Shown: positions 1-10,984 of the stretch, one piece after another
How positions within the stretch are numbered: position 1 is the stretch's first letter
Layout: each line of letters starts with the position of its first letter
Source of the DNA: Hoplostethus atlanticus
Lineage: Eukaryota; Chordata; Actinopteri; Trachichthyiformes; Trachichthyidae
Direction of reading: 5' to 3'
Assembly: GCA_034670405.1 (NCBI GenBank)
Contig: JAXDDX010000184.1
Span: 590,001 to 654,000 of the forward strand
Length of the DNA stretch: 64,000 nucleotides
The notes under the pieces: generated by a model
What the model was told of the DNA's origin: nothing
Seen by the model: only the letters and a program-made list of their open reading frames with translations
Databases searched by the model: none
Made by a program: the position numbers and the translations under genes

Positions 1-345
1 CAATGTACATCGGTGCGAATACCCGGCCAACACAAGTGGGCCATGAAACGGTTCATTGTTTTATCATATGCAAGATGGCCAGCCATGGGTTGTGATGAGC
101 TGTCTGCTTTTTGGCACCAACAACTGGGTAGCTCCCTACCTGTCTGAGTGTCAGGACTCACTCAGCCTGTCTCTAATGAACTAAATGTGGGTCAGAGAGT
201 GCTGGGGTGCACCTGGGAAGCATCAGTTTTCATCACTTGGTCAAAAGCAAAGTGTAGGGTGTCGTCACGACACGACGGACGACCAGAGTCTCTAAGGGTA
301 GCACACGTAGTACGTTTGTGTTGTTTCAAAGTTTCACAGTAAGCA
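1..345 (-). mobile_element. Gypsy-type retrotransposon pol fragment (integrase zinc-binding region)
   Basis: Read on the minus strand, about 120-2 encodes residues resembling the H2C2 zinc-binding start of a Ty3/Gypsy integrase: a PMAGHLAYDKT block followed by HLCWPGI. The segment just upstream (LLVPKSRQ) is in a different frame, so there is at least one frameshift. Bases 345-150 read on the minus strand look like the preceding pol linker but have stops. The fragment runs off the left edge. It is a dead remnant, probably inside a ddx27 intron. Confidence 0.55.
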
Positions 346-540
346 AGGCCCCGTAAATCTGCATTTCTTGGGTCTCTGTGTTTTGACAGTCCAAATCAAA
401 CCAATTATTTTCTTAAAATAAATAACAATAAAAATACTTGCTCCACTGTGTGTGTGTCAGTACAGGTCAGCAGAAGATCATAAATAATAATAGTAATAAC
501 AGAAATAAAGAAGTCAAGATAAGAATGATTTTCCCATCAG

Positions 541-660
541 GTGATTGGTTGTTCAGCCTGTCTGTCCCTCTGGTGATTGGTTGTTCAACCTGTCTGTCCC
601 TCAGGTGATTGGTTGTTCAGCCTGTCTGTCCCTCTGGTGTTCAGCCTGTCTGTCCCTCTG
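541..660. repeat. Short tandem repeat, about 30-bp unit
   Basis: A unit containing GATTGGTTGTTCAGCCTG and TCTGTCCCTC recurs three to four times with length changes. It lies in the ddx27 intron upstream of the first visible exon. Confidence 0.7.
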
Positions 661-738
661 GTTGTGTCATGCAGTCACATATTGGGCAGCTAGGTTTGCT
701 GCAGGTCTCCTCGTAGGATTTGATGTTTTTTCCTGTCG

Positions 739-832
739 TCTAGTTTGGTGAAGTTGTGGATTAACAGATCTAGTTTGGTGAAGTTGTGGATTAACAGATC
801 TAGTTTGGTGAAGTTGTGGATTAACAGATCTA
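739..832. repeat. 30-bp minisatellite, three units
   Basis: The unit beginning TCTAGTTTGGTGAAG and ending ATTAACAGA is repeated at 739, 769 and 799, the last followed by a degenerate partial unit. It is intronic. A TCTG microsatellite follows at about 890-947, directly before the splice acceptor. Confidence 0.85.
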
Positions 833-951
833 GTTTCTGAAAGTATTCCATTCTTACAGTCTGATATTTGTCACATTGTAGATCTTGATCTGTCTGTCTG
901 TCTGTCTGTCTCTCTGTCTGTCTGTCTCTCTGTCTGTCTGTCTGTCTACAG

Positions 952-1067
952 AGGTCATACTGAAGTTCAGGGATCAGATCTCCAGACTGGAGAAAGATGT
1001 TTATGCTGTGATGAAACTGGAGAGAGAAGAGAGAGAAATGGCAGCTTCTGAGGCCCAGGTAGCGTGT

Positions 1068-1111
<44 letters not shown>

Positions 1112-4100
1112 CTGTGTGTGTCTATGGTGTGTATCTGTGTGTGTATCTGTGTGTGTGTCTATGGTGTGTATCTGTGTGTCTATGGTGTGTATCTGTGTGT
1201 GTGTGTCTGGTGTGTATCTGTGTGTCTATGGTGTGTATCTGTGTGTGTGTATCTGTGTGTCTATGGTGTGTATCTGTGTGTGTGTCTATGGTGTGTATCT
1301 GTGTGTGTGTGTCTGGTGTGTATCTGTGTGTCTATGGTGTGTATCTGTGTGTGTGTGTCTATGGTGTGTATCTGTGTGTCTATGGTGTGTATCTGTGTGT
1401 GTGTGTGGTGTGTATTTGTGTGTCTGGTGTGTATGTGTGTATGTGTCTGGTGTGTATCCGTGTATATGGTGTGTGTGTGTGTGTGTGTGTGTCTATGATG
1501 TGCATCTTGATGTGTGTTTGTTTCGTAGCTCAGTGTAGCCCAGAAGCGTCTGACTGAATCTGATCAGACTCAGAGAGTTTGGTTCCAGACGCAGCAGGAG
1601 AGGAAGAAGGACCGCAGTGAGTACAAGTACACAGAATACTGCAGTACTACTACACCATACTGTACTGTACCATAGAAGGACCGCAGTGAGTACAAGTACA
1701 CAGAGTACTGCAGTACTACTATACTATAAAATATAATATTTGTTCCAGTGACGAAGGCTCTGCAGGACTTTGATTTGGCTCTCAGAGGGAAGAAGAAGAG
1801 AGAGAAGTTCCTGAAGGAGGGCAAGAAGAAGGAGCTGACGGTGAGGGAGGGGTCAAAGGTCAGGGTTGGGGTTAGCACTGGGGTCAGAAGTCTCTCTAAC
1901 TCTGTCTCTCTCTCCCTGTCTGTCTCTCTCTCTCTGTCTGTCTCCCAGACGGAGGACAGAGCTCAGTTTGAGATATTGAAGGCTCAGATGTATGCTGAGC
2001 GGGCGGCCAAGAGAGAGCGACGACCAAAGAGAGCGAGAGCCATGCCCGAGGACGAGACGCCACCTAGAGGTCAGAAGTCAACACTGCATGCATCCTGTTC
2101 AGTTCCACCATAGAGGCTTTGGAAGATTAACTGTTTTTGCATTGAGCTGTGCTGATATTCATCAGGGTGAAAAGCCTCAACAGTTTTAACGGTACCATCG
2201 TCTGGTTTTAACGGTTTTAACGGTACCATCGTCTGGTTTTAATGGTACCATCGTGTGGCTTTAAGATCTGAGTGTAGAATCAAACTCTCCATATGTAAAC
2301 ATTTATAAATATACAATGTTATCTGTCTGTCTAAGCCTCAGACACTATAACCTGTCTGTCTGTCTGTCTGTTCAACAGCCAATGAGAAAGCAGGTAAAGG
2401 AGGCAGGAAGTCGGTGTTTGATAAAGAGCTGACCAACACCAGCTGCAAGGCTCTGAAACAGTACAGAGCAGGGTAAGTCTGTCTGTCTCTCGGTCTCTGT
2501 CTGCCTTCCTGTCTGTCTGCCTAAATGTTTAGTTTGTTACTGTTGTAGTGAGGATGTGAGATCCGACCAATAGGATGGCTCCAGCCCATGTAATGATTTA
2601 TATAGAAGCAGTAGGTAGAATCGGTGTGGTGAGGACAGGATCAGCGTCACTTCTGGCAGCAGCATTCTGTACAAGCGTTAGGTAAACCTGAGGACACTGC
2701 TATAATCTAAGGTTTCTGCATCTGCTGTAGTTAACAGGTTGAATGTAACGCTGAGATTTTTGGAGATTACACAGTTGTTGACAGAGTAGTATTCTCAAAC
2801 AGATGTGTATATGTAGCTGGTCCCATAACCAACATCTGTTTTGTTGGCATTGAGAAGCAGGTTAGGACAAGTGTTAGGACATCTAGTGTTTGACTTGGCA
2901 AGATATGCCACTAAATCTAGGAATTGGGAGCGACCATCTGGTTTACATAGAGTTGAATGTCGTGAACGTAACAATAAAAATGTACAGATAATTTCAGCGG
3001 TTACATATAAATGGAGAATAGAAGAATAGAAGCTGGCTCAAGACATGGCCTTGTGGCACACCAAAATCCACATTGCAACACTATTCAATTTCTATTTAGT
3101 AGATAGGACCTAAACCATGAAAGCACCGATCCTCGGTTGCCAATATAGTTTGAGATGATTTAGAGGTATACTATGTTCTATTATATCAGGTCTAGTAACA
3201 ATAATAGTTTGAGTTAGAATAAATAGTTAACAGAAAATCACTGACCACTGATCACTGTGATGCCAGTCCGATGAAATGACAAGATCTAAAACCAGATTGA
3301 AACGGGTCAAATAAATTGTTTTTGGACAAATAATCAGTAAGTTGGCTGGCTACAACCTTTTTGGCAGAAATGGCAGATTTGAGATCGGTCTTGTGGTGAA
3401 CCAGCCCTGTTGTAGCCGTGGTACGGCGAAGGAAACCCCAGACAAGTCCTGCTTGTGGTGAAAAATGAACAGTACATTTATTTGAACGTGCAGGGGAGCG
3501 CGTAGGAGGAGAAAGGAAACTCAGATTCTTCTCGTCTAGGCGGAGTCACTGTGGCTCGGGGTTGGGAGTGAGACACGAATGAATCCTGGGGGTACCCTGA
3601 ATAATGTAGTGATATGCACACATTGACAACAGTTTTTGTAATGTTTAAGATGTTGTTTAATAATAAATTAACTGGTCCAAACGTTATTGGGTAAACAATA
3701 TGCCCAAATTAACATTTACCATTGACACCATTCTCAATTAGAAAAAAGAAAGAGCACACTCATGTAGCGTGTTGCTTTGTTATGAACTATGAGACTATTT
3801 AGGTCAATTGTGGAAAATTGACAATTATTATAATCAATATTTTATTAATTAACACTCACGGGGCACCACCAGTTTACACTGGAATAGTCTCTTTATAATG
3901 ATATCAGTCTAATAATCAGAAGAAGTGAGCCCTAGATTTCAGTGATTTTCTACCTTCATGTCCAGGATATATCAATAACAGACAAAAGTCAGTTCTTTAT
4001 AAATGCAATGATTTTATTAACTATGTAAAACAAATACACAAAAGATGGATATAGGTATACTAGACTAACACAAATAATGGCAAGCAACATTTGGCAAATG

Positions 4101-5411
4101 GTATGGTAAATAACAGTGGCAGAGGATACGGCAAATAGCAGTGGCAAATTATATTGCAATCAACAATGGTAAGGAGGTTGGCACAGACAAAACGACCTGA
4201 GCTGTAATGTGACTAATTGCGGTAATCTGGCAATAGCAAAAGATGGCTTGAAGGACAGCTGACGTCTGGGCGAGATTCACTCTGGAGCTGGTCTGGTACT
4301 TGAGCTGAGAGAAGAGCTTTGAGCCAGGTTCAAACTTAGTTACAGGACGGGCTGTGGGGCTGTGGGCTGTGGGACGGTTGAGTTGAGTTCATTGACGTTT
4401 CTTGATGTTTTTCCACCTGAGTTTCTTGGACTTGCCCGTCCGCCCGTTGCAGGAGTTGTTCGTTTGAGTTTGTGAGAGAGAGAGAGTTAATCAAGGGCTG
4501 AGAGAGTTTTATGGTCTGTCAGGAGTGGTAGGTGTTTCCCTCATTTGCAGGCATCAGTTTTACAACCGGTGATCACCATTCCTTAAAACTGCATTTCCAG
4601 CTCAGGTTCATTTTACTTGATCCTCTGGGGAATGCAAGTGACATATTTAATCGCCTTAAAACAAATGGGTTTGTAGGACACCAAACATCACTGTCTTACC
4701 ACAAAATACTGGAGAGTAAACCAAAAGTCCTGATAACACATTCTGTGCGCCTTGAATCACAGAGAATACATGAGGGAGTAAGGCACATCATCTGCCACAG
4801 GATATGAAGTTCATATCTAATAAAACATATACAGAAAGCATATTTTTTCAGTGTATTGCAGAGTTCCTTTGTTCACTCATTCTGTGTCTCCCTTGGAAGG
4901 CAGATTAGGTACATTTCCCCGGCCCTTATCATCGGTCCATCTCCTAATGGCACCAGAGCGGCTAGTCGAACCTGCAGAGTGTTACCTGGCAGCTTTATGG
5001 GGGAAATCCACCTTTTGCTGCAAAGGGGGTTCCTTGGGTTCCTGGGAGCACAGCAGGGGTCTTGGTGAATCATGATGAATCGATTCAGAATCGATCCACT
5101 GGTGTTGGACGGCCCAAAAGAATCGAGTTAGTTAAGAGTCTGTCCTCCCATCACTAGTGGTGTGTTGTGTTAAGGTGGTTGTGTTAAGGTGTGTTAAGAT
5201 GTGTTATGTTGTTATGTTGCAGACCTTCCTTTGAAGACAGGAAGAGGCTCGGCATCTCCAGCAGGAGAGGAGGACGCTTCAAATCCAAATCCAAGTAGGT
5301 TCAGACCTTCTTCTCACTGCTGCATGTCTCAGAATTAATTAAACCGAGAGTTTCCTGGAAGAGAGAGACACAATGGCCGTCACTCTGTGTTTCAGGTTCA
5401 GGAGGACATAA
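952..5411 (+). CDS. ddx27: ddx27, ATP-dependent RNA helicase DDX27, C-terminal seven exons
   Basis: DDX27 is a nucleolar DEAD-box helicase of large-subunit rRNA processing. Only the C-terminal tail is in the window. Exons, joined in frame: 952-1058, 1529-1616, 1749-1840, 1949-2069, 2379-2472, 5223-5294, 5396-5411, all with AG acceptors and GT donors, giving 195 residues and a TAA stop at 5409-5411. Recognisable family blocks are EKDVYAVMKLEREERE, ALQDFDLALRGKKK, FEILKAQMYAER, KRARAMPEDE, KSVFDKELTNTS, ALKQYRAGPSFEDRKR and RRGGRFKSKS; they match the known vertebrate DDX27 tail in order. The tail is rich in Lys/Arg/Glu, as expected for a nucleolar protein. The conserved helicase motifs are upstream of the window. 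The 2.75-kb intron 2473-5222 has absorbed LINE and LTR-like repeats. The donor region of the second exon is duplicated (see 1603-1722). Confidence 0.93.
1064..1500. repeat. GT microsatellite grading into a GT-rich minisatellite
   Basis: A pure GT run at about 1071-1107 is followed by many copies of a variable unit built from TATGGTGTGTATCTGTGTG. It fills the 470-bp ddx27 intron between 1058 and 1529. The long open frames through it are a repeat artefact. Confidence 0.9.
1603..1722. repeat. Tandem duplication of a ddx27 exon end and splice donor
   Basis: About 47 bp, including the last bases of the second visible exon and its donor (ACCGCAGTGAGT), occur at about 1605-1651 and again at about 1675-1721 with one or two changes, separated by about 23 bp. 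The second copy leaves a spare donor inside the intron. Confidence 0.8.
2570..3370 (-). mobile_element. Degenerate LINE (L2/CR1-like) fragment
   Basis: Minus-strand sequence parallels the C-terminal reverse-transcriptase region of the better preserved element at 5990-7280: shared runs such as CCCATGTAATGATTTATAT and GGCAGCAGCATTCTG occur in the same order. At about 3040 a segment equivalent to the GVPQGSxLGP region is recognisable. No usable frame remains. It lies in the large ddx27 intron. Confidence 0.5.
3720..5065 (-). mobile_element. LTR-like repeat (minus orientation)
   Basis: The interval 3750-4020 is the reverse complement of 10270-10560. Parts of 4190-4260 and 5010-5060 recur at 43830-43880 and 44020-44070, and 4920-5000 recurs inverted at about 7330-7460. 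In the orientation of the 10.3-kb copy, AATAAA occurs near the start of the shared block, as expected for an LTR R/U5 region. I infer a dispersed LTR of about 1.3 kb, mostly broken up. The internal protein region and the class are not visible. Confidence 0.4.
5067..5158 (-). repeat. hAT-like MITE fragment
   Basis: The segment ends CCCATCACTAG and contains AATCGATTCAGAATCGAT and GAATCGAGTTAGTTAA. It is the inverted counterpart of the left ends in the MITE cluster at 14790-16080. It lies just left of the penultimate ddx27 exon. Confidence 0.6.
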
Positions 5412-5613
5412 GGATCCATACTGCTGGGGGAAACCATTTGAAGATGGCCGACCAGCCTGGACTGGATCAGCCTGGTTTGGAAGGCCAGTGCTGACAGTTA
5501 GCTAGGACAACATGTCAGTCTCTTTAAAAACCTTGAATTTTCTAAACTCATTATCACTATTATTTTGTGTAAATCTTTTTGAGTAGTTTGTTTTGTTCAT
5601 TAAATGTATTCTA

Positions 5614-5619
5614 AATAAA
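5614..5619 (+). terminator. ddx27: ddx27 polyadenylation signal
   Basis: Canonical AATAAA about 200 bp after the ddx27 stop codon, with no competing signal between them. It implies a 3' UTR of about 220 bp. Confidence 0.7.
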
Positions 5620-5989
5620 AAGTTCTGATGATTGAACACAACCTGAGGTAGACTGAGCATGACTAGACCACCTGGGGGCGCCAGGGGACCTTGTGGAGGC
5701 TTCCAGAGCTCTCCAATGAAATGAGGACTAGTTTTATATGAAGGGAGCCAGAAACGAATTGGTCTGAAGGTGAAACCACAGTAATGTGCTGAGGTGCAGC
5801 GTTCTGGGGTCCCCGTCAGTAAAACCACCCGTGTGGATGCAGTACTTGAACAACAGGCACACAGCACGCTCTCAAAACAGTGTATTCGATTCCATCTCTA
5901 TCTGCCAGCACATCAACCTCTATCATTTGACTTGAAAAAGAGGTACAGCTGTGTATCGTCCACATAACTGATAAGAAATACACTTAAAA

Positions 5990-7290
5990 TTGCTAATCAA
6001 ACACTCTCACTCACACAGATAAACATGACCAGCGTCAGTGGACAGGAGCAGGTAGACCAGGAGAATAGGACATGTAGGCAGGATGCTAGTATCCATCAGG
6101 ACCCTGAGCTAGGGTGAGCTAACTGGTCTAGCCTTACTCTGAGAAGAGACTGAGCCACTCCCTCAAGGCTGGTCAAATGACAGAGAGAATAAATGGTTTT
6201 TAGCCTTGACTTAAAGACTTCGATAGAGCCTGCCTCTCTGAGGCAGCAGACTGTTCCATAGATAGGGAGCCCGGTAAGAAAAGGCTCTGTTACCTGCAGG
6301 TTTCTTTTTGACTGCTGGGTTAGACAGGTAGCCAGCGTCCTGAGATCTGAGGGCGCGTGGCGGTTTATAAGGTTTAATCAAATCGGATAAATAGGACGGT
6401 GCCATCCCATGTAATGATTTATATGTAAGTAGAAGCACCTTGAAGTCACACCTGGCCTGACTTGGTTGCCAGTGCAATGAGGATAGGATGGGCGTTATAT
6501 GGTCGAATTTCCTAGTTTTGGTCAGGATTCTGGCAGCAGCATTCTGAACCAGTTGTAGTTTTTTAGTGCGCCCAGTAGGTAAGCCCGAAAAGAGGACATT
6601 GCAATAGTCAATTATCAATGATACAAAGACATTTACTAAAATTTCTGCGTCTGCCTCTGTTAGCATAGGTCGAATCTTGGCAATATTGCGAAGATGATAA
6701 AACGCTGTTTTAGTGGTCTCCTTAATATGCAACTCGAATGAGAGGGTAGGGTCGAATTTTACCCCAAGGTTTTTAACGTATGGGCTCTGGGAGATTCTAG
6801 ACGAAAACCTGACTGGAATTTATCAAATATATCATTGTTAGCCAGAACATGAAGGAGTTGCTTAGCAACTAATTTCTCTAATCTAATCTTCGATATAGGT
6901 CTGTAGTTACAAGCCAGAGATGGGTCCAAGCTTGGCCTTTTTAAGAGAGGCTGAACAATAACCTGTTTAAAATAATCAGGCACACAGCCAGAACTAAGGG
7001 AGCTGTTTAAAACCAAGAGTAAGCCTGGGCCTACGGTGCCGAAAACAAATTTAAAAAGAGAAGTTGGGACAACGTTGAGACGTCTAGTGGACTAGAAGAG
7101 GGATGCAACTGGGAAACAGTGGCTACAAGTTCTTCCAAAGAAATAGAACTAAAATGGCTCAATAGAGAAACCTGGGTCGGACAATCAACCCCTGGGAGAG
7201 TGGAAGGCAAAATCATTGTAGTGTCTGCAGGAGACATCAACCTCCCCCCTCCTCCGGACCATATAGAATACATAAACATCTAAAGGCTAT
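5990..7290 (-). mobile_element. L2/CR1-like LINE, internally deleted
   Basis: Three minus-strand reading frames belong to one non-LTR retrotransposon. The 7279-7031 frame is a linker before the reverse transcriptase; 7016-6759 holds the RT start (YRPIS, then FDKFQSGFR); 6732-6211 holds the post-RT tail (DYCNVLFSGLP, LVQNAAARILT, WNSLLP). The central RT block with the YADD catalytic motif is missing between 6759 and 6732, so the element is dead by internal deletion as well as by frameshifts. The 3' untranslated part continues to about 5990. A plus-strand relative sits at 21985-22610. Confidence 0.75.
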
Positions 7291-7299
7291 CACATTCTG

Positions 7300-7480
7300 T
7301 CCAGGGCATTTATGTTACAACAAGACCTCCACTGGGTCCCCCAGGAACCTAAGGCCTCCTTCCTCTAGCAAAGAGGGATTTTCCCCCGTAAAACCGACAA
7401 CAGTAACACTTTGCAGGTTCGACCAGCCCACTTTGGTGCCATTAGGAGATGGGACCAATGACAAGAGCCAGGAAATTTAC
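7300..7480 (+). mobile_element. LTR-like repeat fragment
   Basis: Contains a block inverted relative to 4920-5040 (gaccagcccactttggtgcc and its counterpart, and the run ending CCCCCAGGAACC). Same family as the repeat at 3720-5065. Confidence 0.4.
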
Positions 7481-7536
7481 AGACCCTTTGCAGTCCAAGA
7501 GCAACAGAAACAAGAGAACAAAGAAACTCTGGAATG

Positions 7537-7730
7537 TATTACATTACATTACAGTCATTTAGCAGACGATTTTATCCAAAGTGACTTACAATAAGTACAT
7601 TCAACATAGGTAGGCAAGAGAACTACTAGTCACTAGAAGTTGTAAGTGCATTTCTTTCCTCAACAAGCATCTAAGAGCAGAACAAGTGCTGAGGTAAAAG
7701 AGCAATAAGTTAGCTACCTACTTTTTATTT
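7537..7730 (-). mobile_element. L2 LINE 3' tail
   Basis: The ACATTACATTACAGTCATTT start and the CAGACG...TTTATCCAAAGTGACTTACA block are the conserved 3' end of fish L2 elements, seen also at 17501, 32713, 60303 and 62353. Only the tail is present, and it is cut at 7730 by the piggyBac insertion. Confidence 0.8.
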
Positions 7731-7732
7731 AA

Positions 7733-9211
7733 CCCTCGTGTTGTCCTGGGGTCATTCTGACCCCAAATGAAATCTTTTGCCGTCAAAATATGTTTTTTAT
7801 TCATCAAATGGTCTGAAAATAATGGGGGTTGTTCGATACTATGCTCTTCATGATTAAAATAAATTTGAAGTAATTTGATTGAATTATGGGTGTTTTATTG
7901 AATTTAATCATTTCTGTTGTCCTCTGGGGTCAAAAAGACCCCGCAGCACAAAGTGGTGCAATGGGGCAAATTGTCACACCATACTGCTTTCCAACACATC
8001 TTTGATCTTGGATGTTTGATGTGTGGGGTCAAGCAATGGTTATGACAACAAAACAAAAAAACAGGTCTTTTCTCACAGGTGTTGGGGCATTTCACATTTT
8101 AGTCTGAGAGAGACAGGCAGCACAATGAGGAGGCAGACGCGCTATACTGCACAGGAGGCTCTTGAGCTAATTTTTAACCATGTTGTGGAAAAGAATGACG
8201 AGGAAGAATCAACTGATGAGGAGGATTCAGGGTCAGAAGAGGAGGAAAATAATGATGAGGTGATAGATCCAACATACAGACCACATGCTACTTCTTCCTC
8301 TGAAGAAGCCCCCACATCGCCCGCTGCAGAAATGGAAGAAGGGTATGAAGTGAAGGAAAATGATGAACATGATGATGGGGTAGAATCTGAAGCTGAAATG
8401 GAAGAAGTGTCAGAAGTGGAGGACTGCACTTATTATGATGAAGAGGAAGAATCAACTGATGAGGTAGAATCTGAAGCTGAAATGGAAGAAGTGTCAGAAG
8501 TGGAGGACTGCACTTATTATGATGAAGAGGAAGAATCAACTGATGAGGTAGAATCTGAAGCTGAAATGGAAGAAGTGTCAGAAGTGGAGGACTGCACTTA
8601 TTATGATGAGGAAGAATCAACTGATGAGGTAGAATCTGAAGCTGAAATGGAAGAAGTGTCAGAAGTGGAGGACTGCACTTATTATGATGAAGAGGAAGAA
8701 TCAACTGATGAGGTAGAATCTGAAGCTGAAATGGAAGAAGTGTCAGAAGTGGAGGACTGCACTTATTATGATGAAGAGGAAGAATCAACTGATGAGGAAG
8801 AATCTGAAGCTGAAATGGAAGAAGTGTCAGAAGTGGAGGACTGCACTTATTATGATGAAGAGGAAGAATCAACTGATGAGGAAGAATCTGAGGAAGAGGA
8901 CCCAGCTGAGATAGAAGAATATTTCCAGTCAAAGGATGAAACATTGATCTGGTCTTCCATCCCTCCCAGTGACGGACGACGCATGTTGACAGCAGAGAGA
9001 GCAGAGAGAGAGACAAGCCACCATGGTCCAACCGCATATGCAAGGTCTCGTATTGATGACATAAAGTCCACTTTTGACCTGTTTCTGCCCAAGCCTATTG
9101 AAGAGGCGGTGCTGAACATGACAAACAAGGAGGGGCGACGTGTGTATGGCAACAAGTGGAGAAAGATGGATCGAATGGACCTGCAGGCATATGTGGGTAT
9201 GTTGATTCTCA
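7733..9211 (+). mobile_element. piggyBac transposon, 5' part
   Basis: The element starts CCCTCGTGTTGTCC directly after TTAA at 7729-7732, the target and duplication of piggyBac. GGGGTCA/TGACCCC palindromes lie in the first 220 bp, as in other piggyBac ends. A transposase frame follows. The right half is missing: at about 9211 the coding sequence passes without a stop into an unrelated repeat. It is inserted in an L2 tail. Confidence 0.85.
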
Positions 9212-9222
9212 AATTGCCGTGA
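8125..9222 (+). pseudogene. piggyBac transposase, N-terminal part with expanded acidic repeat
   Basis: The frame begins at ATG 8125 (MRRQTRYTAQEALEL, a usual piggyBac/PGBD N-terminus) and runs 365 codons to a stop contributed by the inserted repeat. Residues about 20-85 are acidic. Then come six copies of a 28-residue unit containing EVEDCTYYDEEEES, then the start of the transposase domain (GPTAYARSRIDDIKSTFDLF, then NKWRKMDRMDLQAYVGML). The DDD catalytic core and the C-terminal cysteine-rich domain are absent. The repeat region keeps the reading frame. The gene is certainly inactive as a transposase. Confidence 0.85.
8380..8880 (+). repeat. Coding minisatellite, six units of 84 bp (one of 81 bp)
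   Basis: Units start at the GTAGAATCTGAAGCTG motif. Five are 84 bp; the third lacks one glutamate codon (81 bp). Total 501 bp. The last unit begins GAAGAATCT instead of GTAGAATCT, and the sequence after it keeps the same change. Units are almost identical, so the expansion is young. Confidence 0.95.
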
Positions 9223-10229
9223 GCTGGAATGAGCTAAAACCATGAAACTTGGCCTAATAACTGGAAATGATGTGCAAATGCTTCCCAAGAAACATGAGCC
9301 CAATCAGCCAGATGGTGGCGCTGTAATTAAGGCCCAAAAATGTGGATTTTAGAAAGGCCACGCCCCTCACACCATGACTCCGATTGACTTGAAATTTGAC
9401 ACACAAGTCCAGCTCAATGTGCTCTACAAAAAAGCCTCAAGAACCACTAAAGTCCGCCTGACTAGATTTTCCGCCATTTAGAATTTTTTACATCTCCTCC
9501 TAAACCGTAGGTCCGATTGCTACCAAATTTTCTGTGGATCATTATTGGACCAAGCGTATCAAGAGTTATATTGAGCAATGACCTTCAAAAGGGCGTGGCT
9601 CAGCACATAAATAGACTTGCAAAACTTGCAGGATATGTCCACATAAGTACTTGAAGCATACCCTTAAAGTTTCATTGAAATCGACCACTAGGGGGCGCTA
9701 CAAATGCAAAAAATGTTTCATAACAATGTTGAACCATGTGTGTAAAATTATTTTGAAATCGCTCAATAGGGGGCGCCACCAGGCCCATGCACATGTTTGG
9801 AACTGGTGGCGCCCCCTATTGAGCGATTTCAAAATCATTTTACACACGTGGCAAATTTGGCCTTAAATCAATGACAGTTTGTGCAAGGGCCTGGCGCAAA
9901 TTGTGCCATAAATCAATGAGTTTGTCCAATCATCACAAACCTTTAGATATTTATGTTGAACTAAGTTTGTAAAATTATCTTAAAATGGCCAATAGGGGGC
10001 GCCACATTTTTTTTTCTCCATATGGGCTTACAGTATAGTATTTTTCTGGGGCTTTTATGTTTAAACTGTTGTTTGAGAATGGAAGCCTCTGTCCTAGTGG
10101 CCTTGCTTACTTAAACATAAAGTTAAGTGCATATATTTGTTTGTGGAATTTATCTTCTTCTGTCACTCTGCATGCAGTTTGCAGTAACAAAAGGGTTTGA
10201 ACCCGCGAATCGCCGCATGCGGCTATATT
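9212..10229 (+). mobile_element. Helentron/Helitron-like non-autonomous repeat, copy 1
   Basis: Begins at TTGCCGTGAGCTGG, the same 5' point at which homology with 47817 onwards starts, and ends with a GGGTTTGAACCC palindrome (10193-10204), a GCCGCATGCGGC palindrome (10212-10223) and then TATATT. It contains repeated TAGGGGGCGC(C/T)AC blocks and no coding potential. An internal inverted pair (GCTCAATAGGGGGCGCCACC and its complement) lies at about 9760-9830. The 3'-terminal hairpin suggests a rolling-circle element; class assignment is inference. It truncates the piggyBac coding region. Confidence 0.5.
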
Positions 10230-10264
10230 TTCATTTAACTTTGTTGTACATATATTCATCTATC

Positions 10265-10565
10265 ATTAGTCTTCGTGTTTAATCAGTTAATAAATCTTTG
10301 TGTTCATAAAGAACTGATTATTGTGTGTTATTGATATATCCTGGACATGATGGTAGAAAATCACTGAAATCTAGGGCTCACTTCTGATTATTAGACTGAT
10401 ATCATTATAAAGAGACTATTCCAGTGTAAACTGCCCCGCGAGTGTTAATTAATCAGCTATTTATTAATAAACATAACTAAAATAATGATCAATTTTCATA
10501 ATTTATCAAGTAGTCTCATATTTCATAACGAAGCACATGCTACATCATAGACCTGCTATTATTAA
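10265..10565 (+). mobile_element. LTR-like repeat fragment
   Basis: Inverted copy of 3750-4020, including the GATATATCCTGGACATGATG and ATTATAAAGAGACTATTCCA blocks. AATAAA at about 10289 lies upstream of the shared block. Probable R/U5 part of an LTR. Confidence 0.45.
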
Positions 10566-10984
10566 TCTTGTCATGAAGAAAGTCATCATTGGAAAGGACC
10601 GGTACAGGGAGTTAAATTCCCTATATGATGCATTTGATTGATTACATATTTATTGAAGAATTAATTTGCAAGATTTTATCAAAAATAAAGCCCTATCTAG
10701 TCAAATTTTCCATTGGTCCATATTTTGTGGAGCCATTTTGGGCTTTTTTAAATCCCAGTGCATCCCTGATCAGAGGGGTCAGAGGTGAGGTTTAGAGGTC
10801 ACAGGAGCAGAGGGCAGCAGTTACAGCACATCTTTACATTTATCTGACTCATCTATAGAGATTTCCAATGAGTTCAACAGTAGAATACGTTGGGTCTTGT
10901 AGAAACCTCATTTCTCCAGAAGGTCCAGCTGACAGTAGGTTCCTGCTTGTAGTCATTAGCAGGTTTGAAAACCTCCTCCATATC

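Noticed and set aside
885..1557. Long Cys/Val-rich open frames
   Set aside because: They read through GT microsatellite and minisatellite DNA in an intron; three overlapping frames are equally open.
8288..9043. Leu/Pro/His-rich minus-strand frame
   Set aside because: Shadow of the 84-bp coding repeat of the piggyBac transposase on the plus strand.
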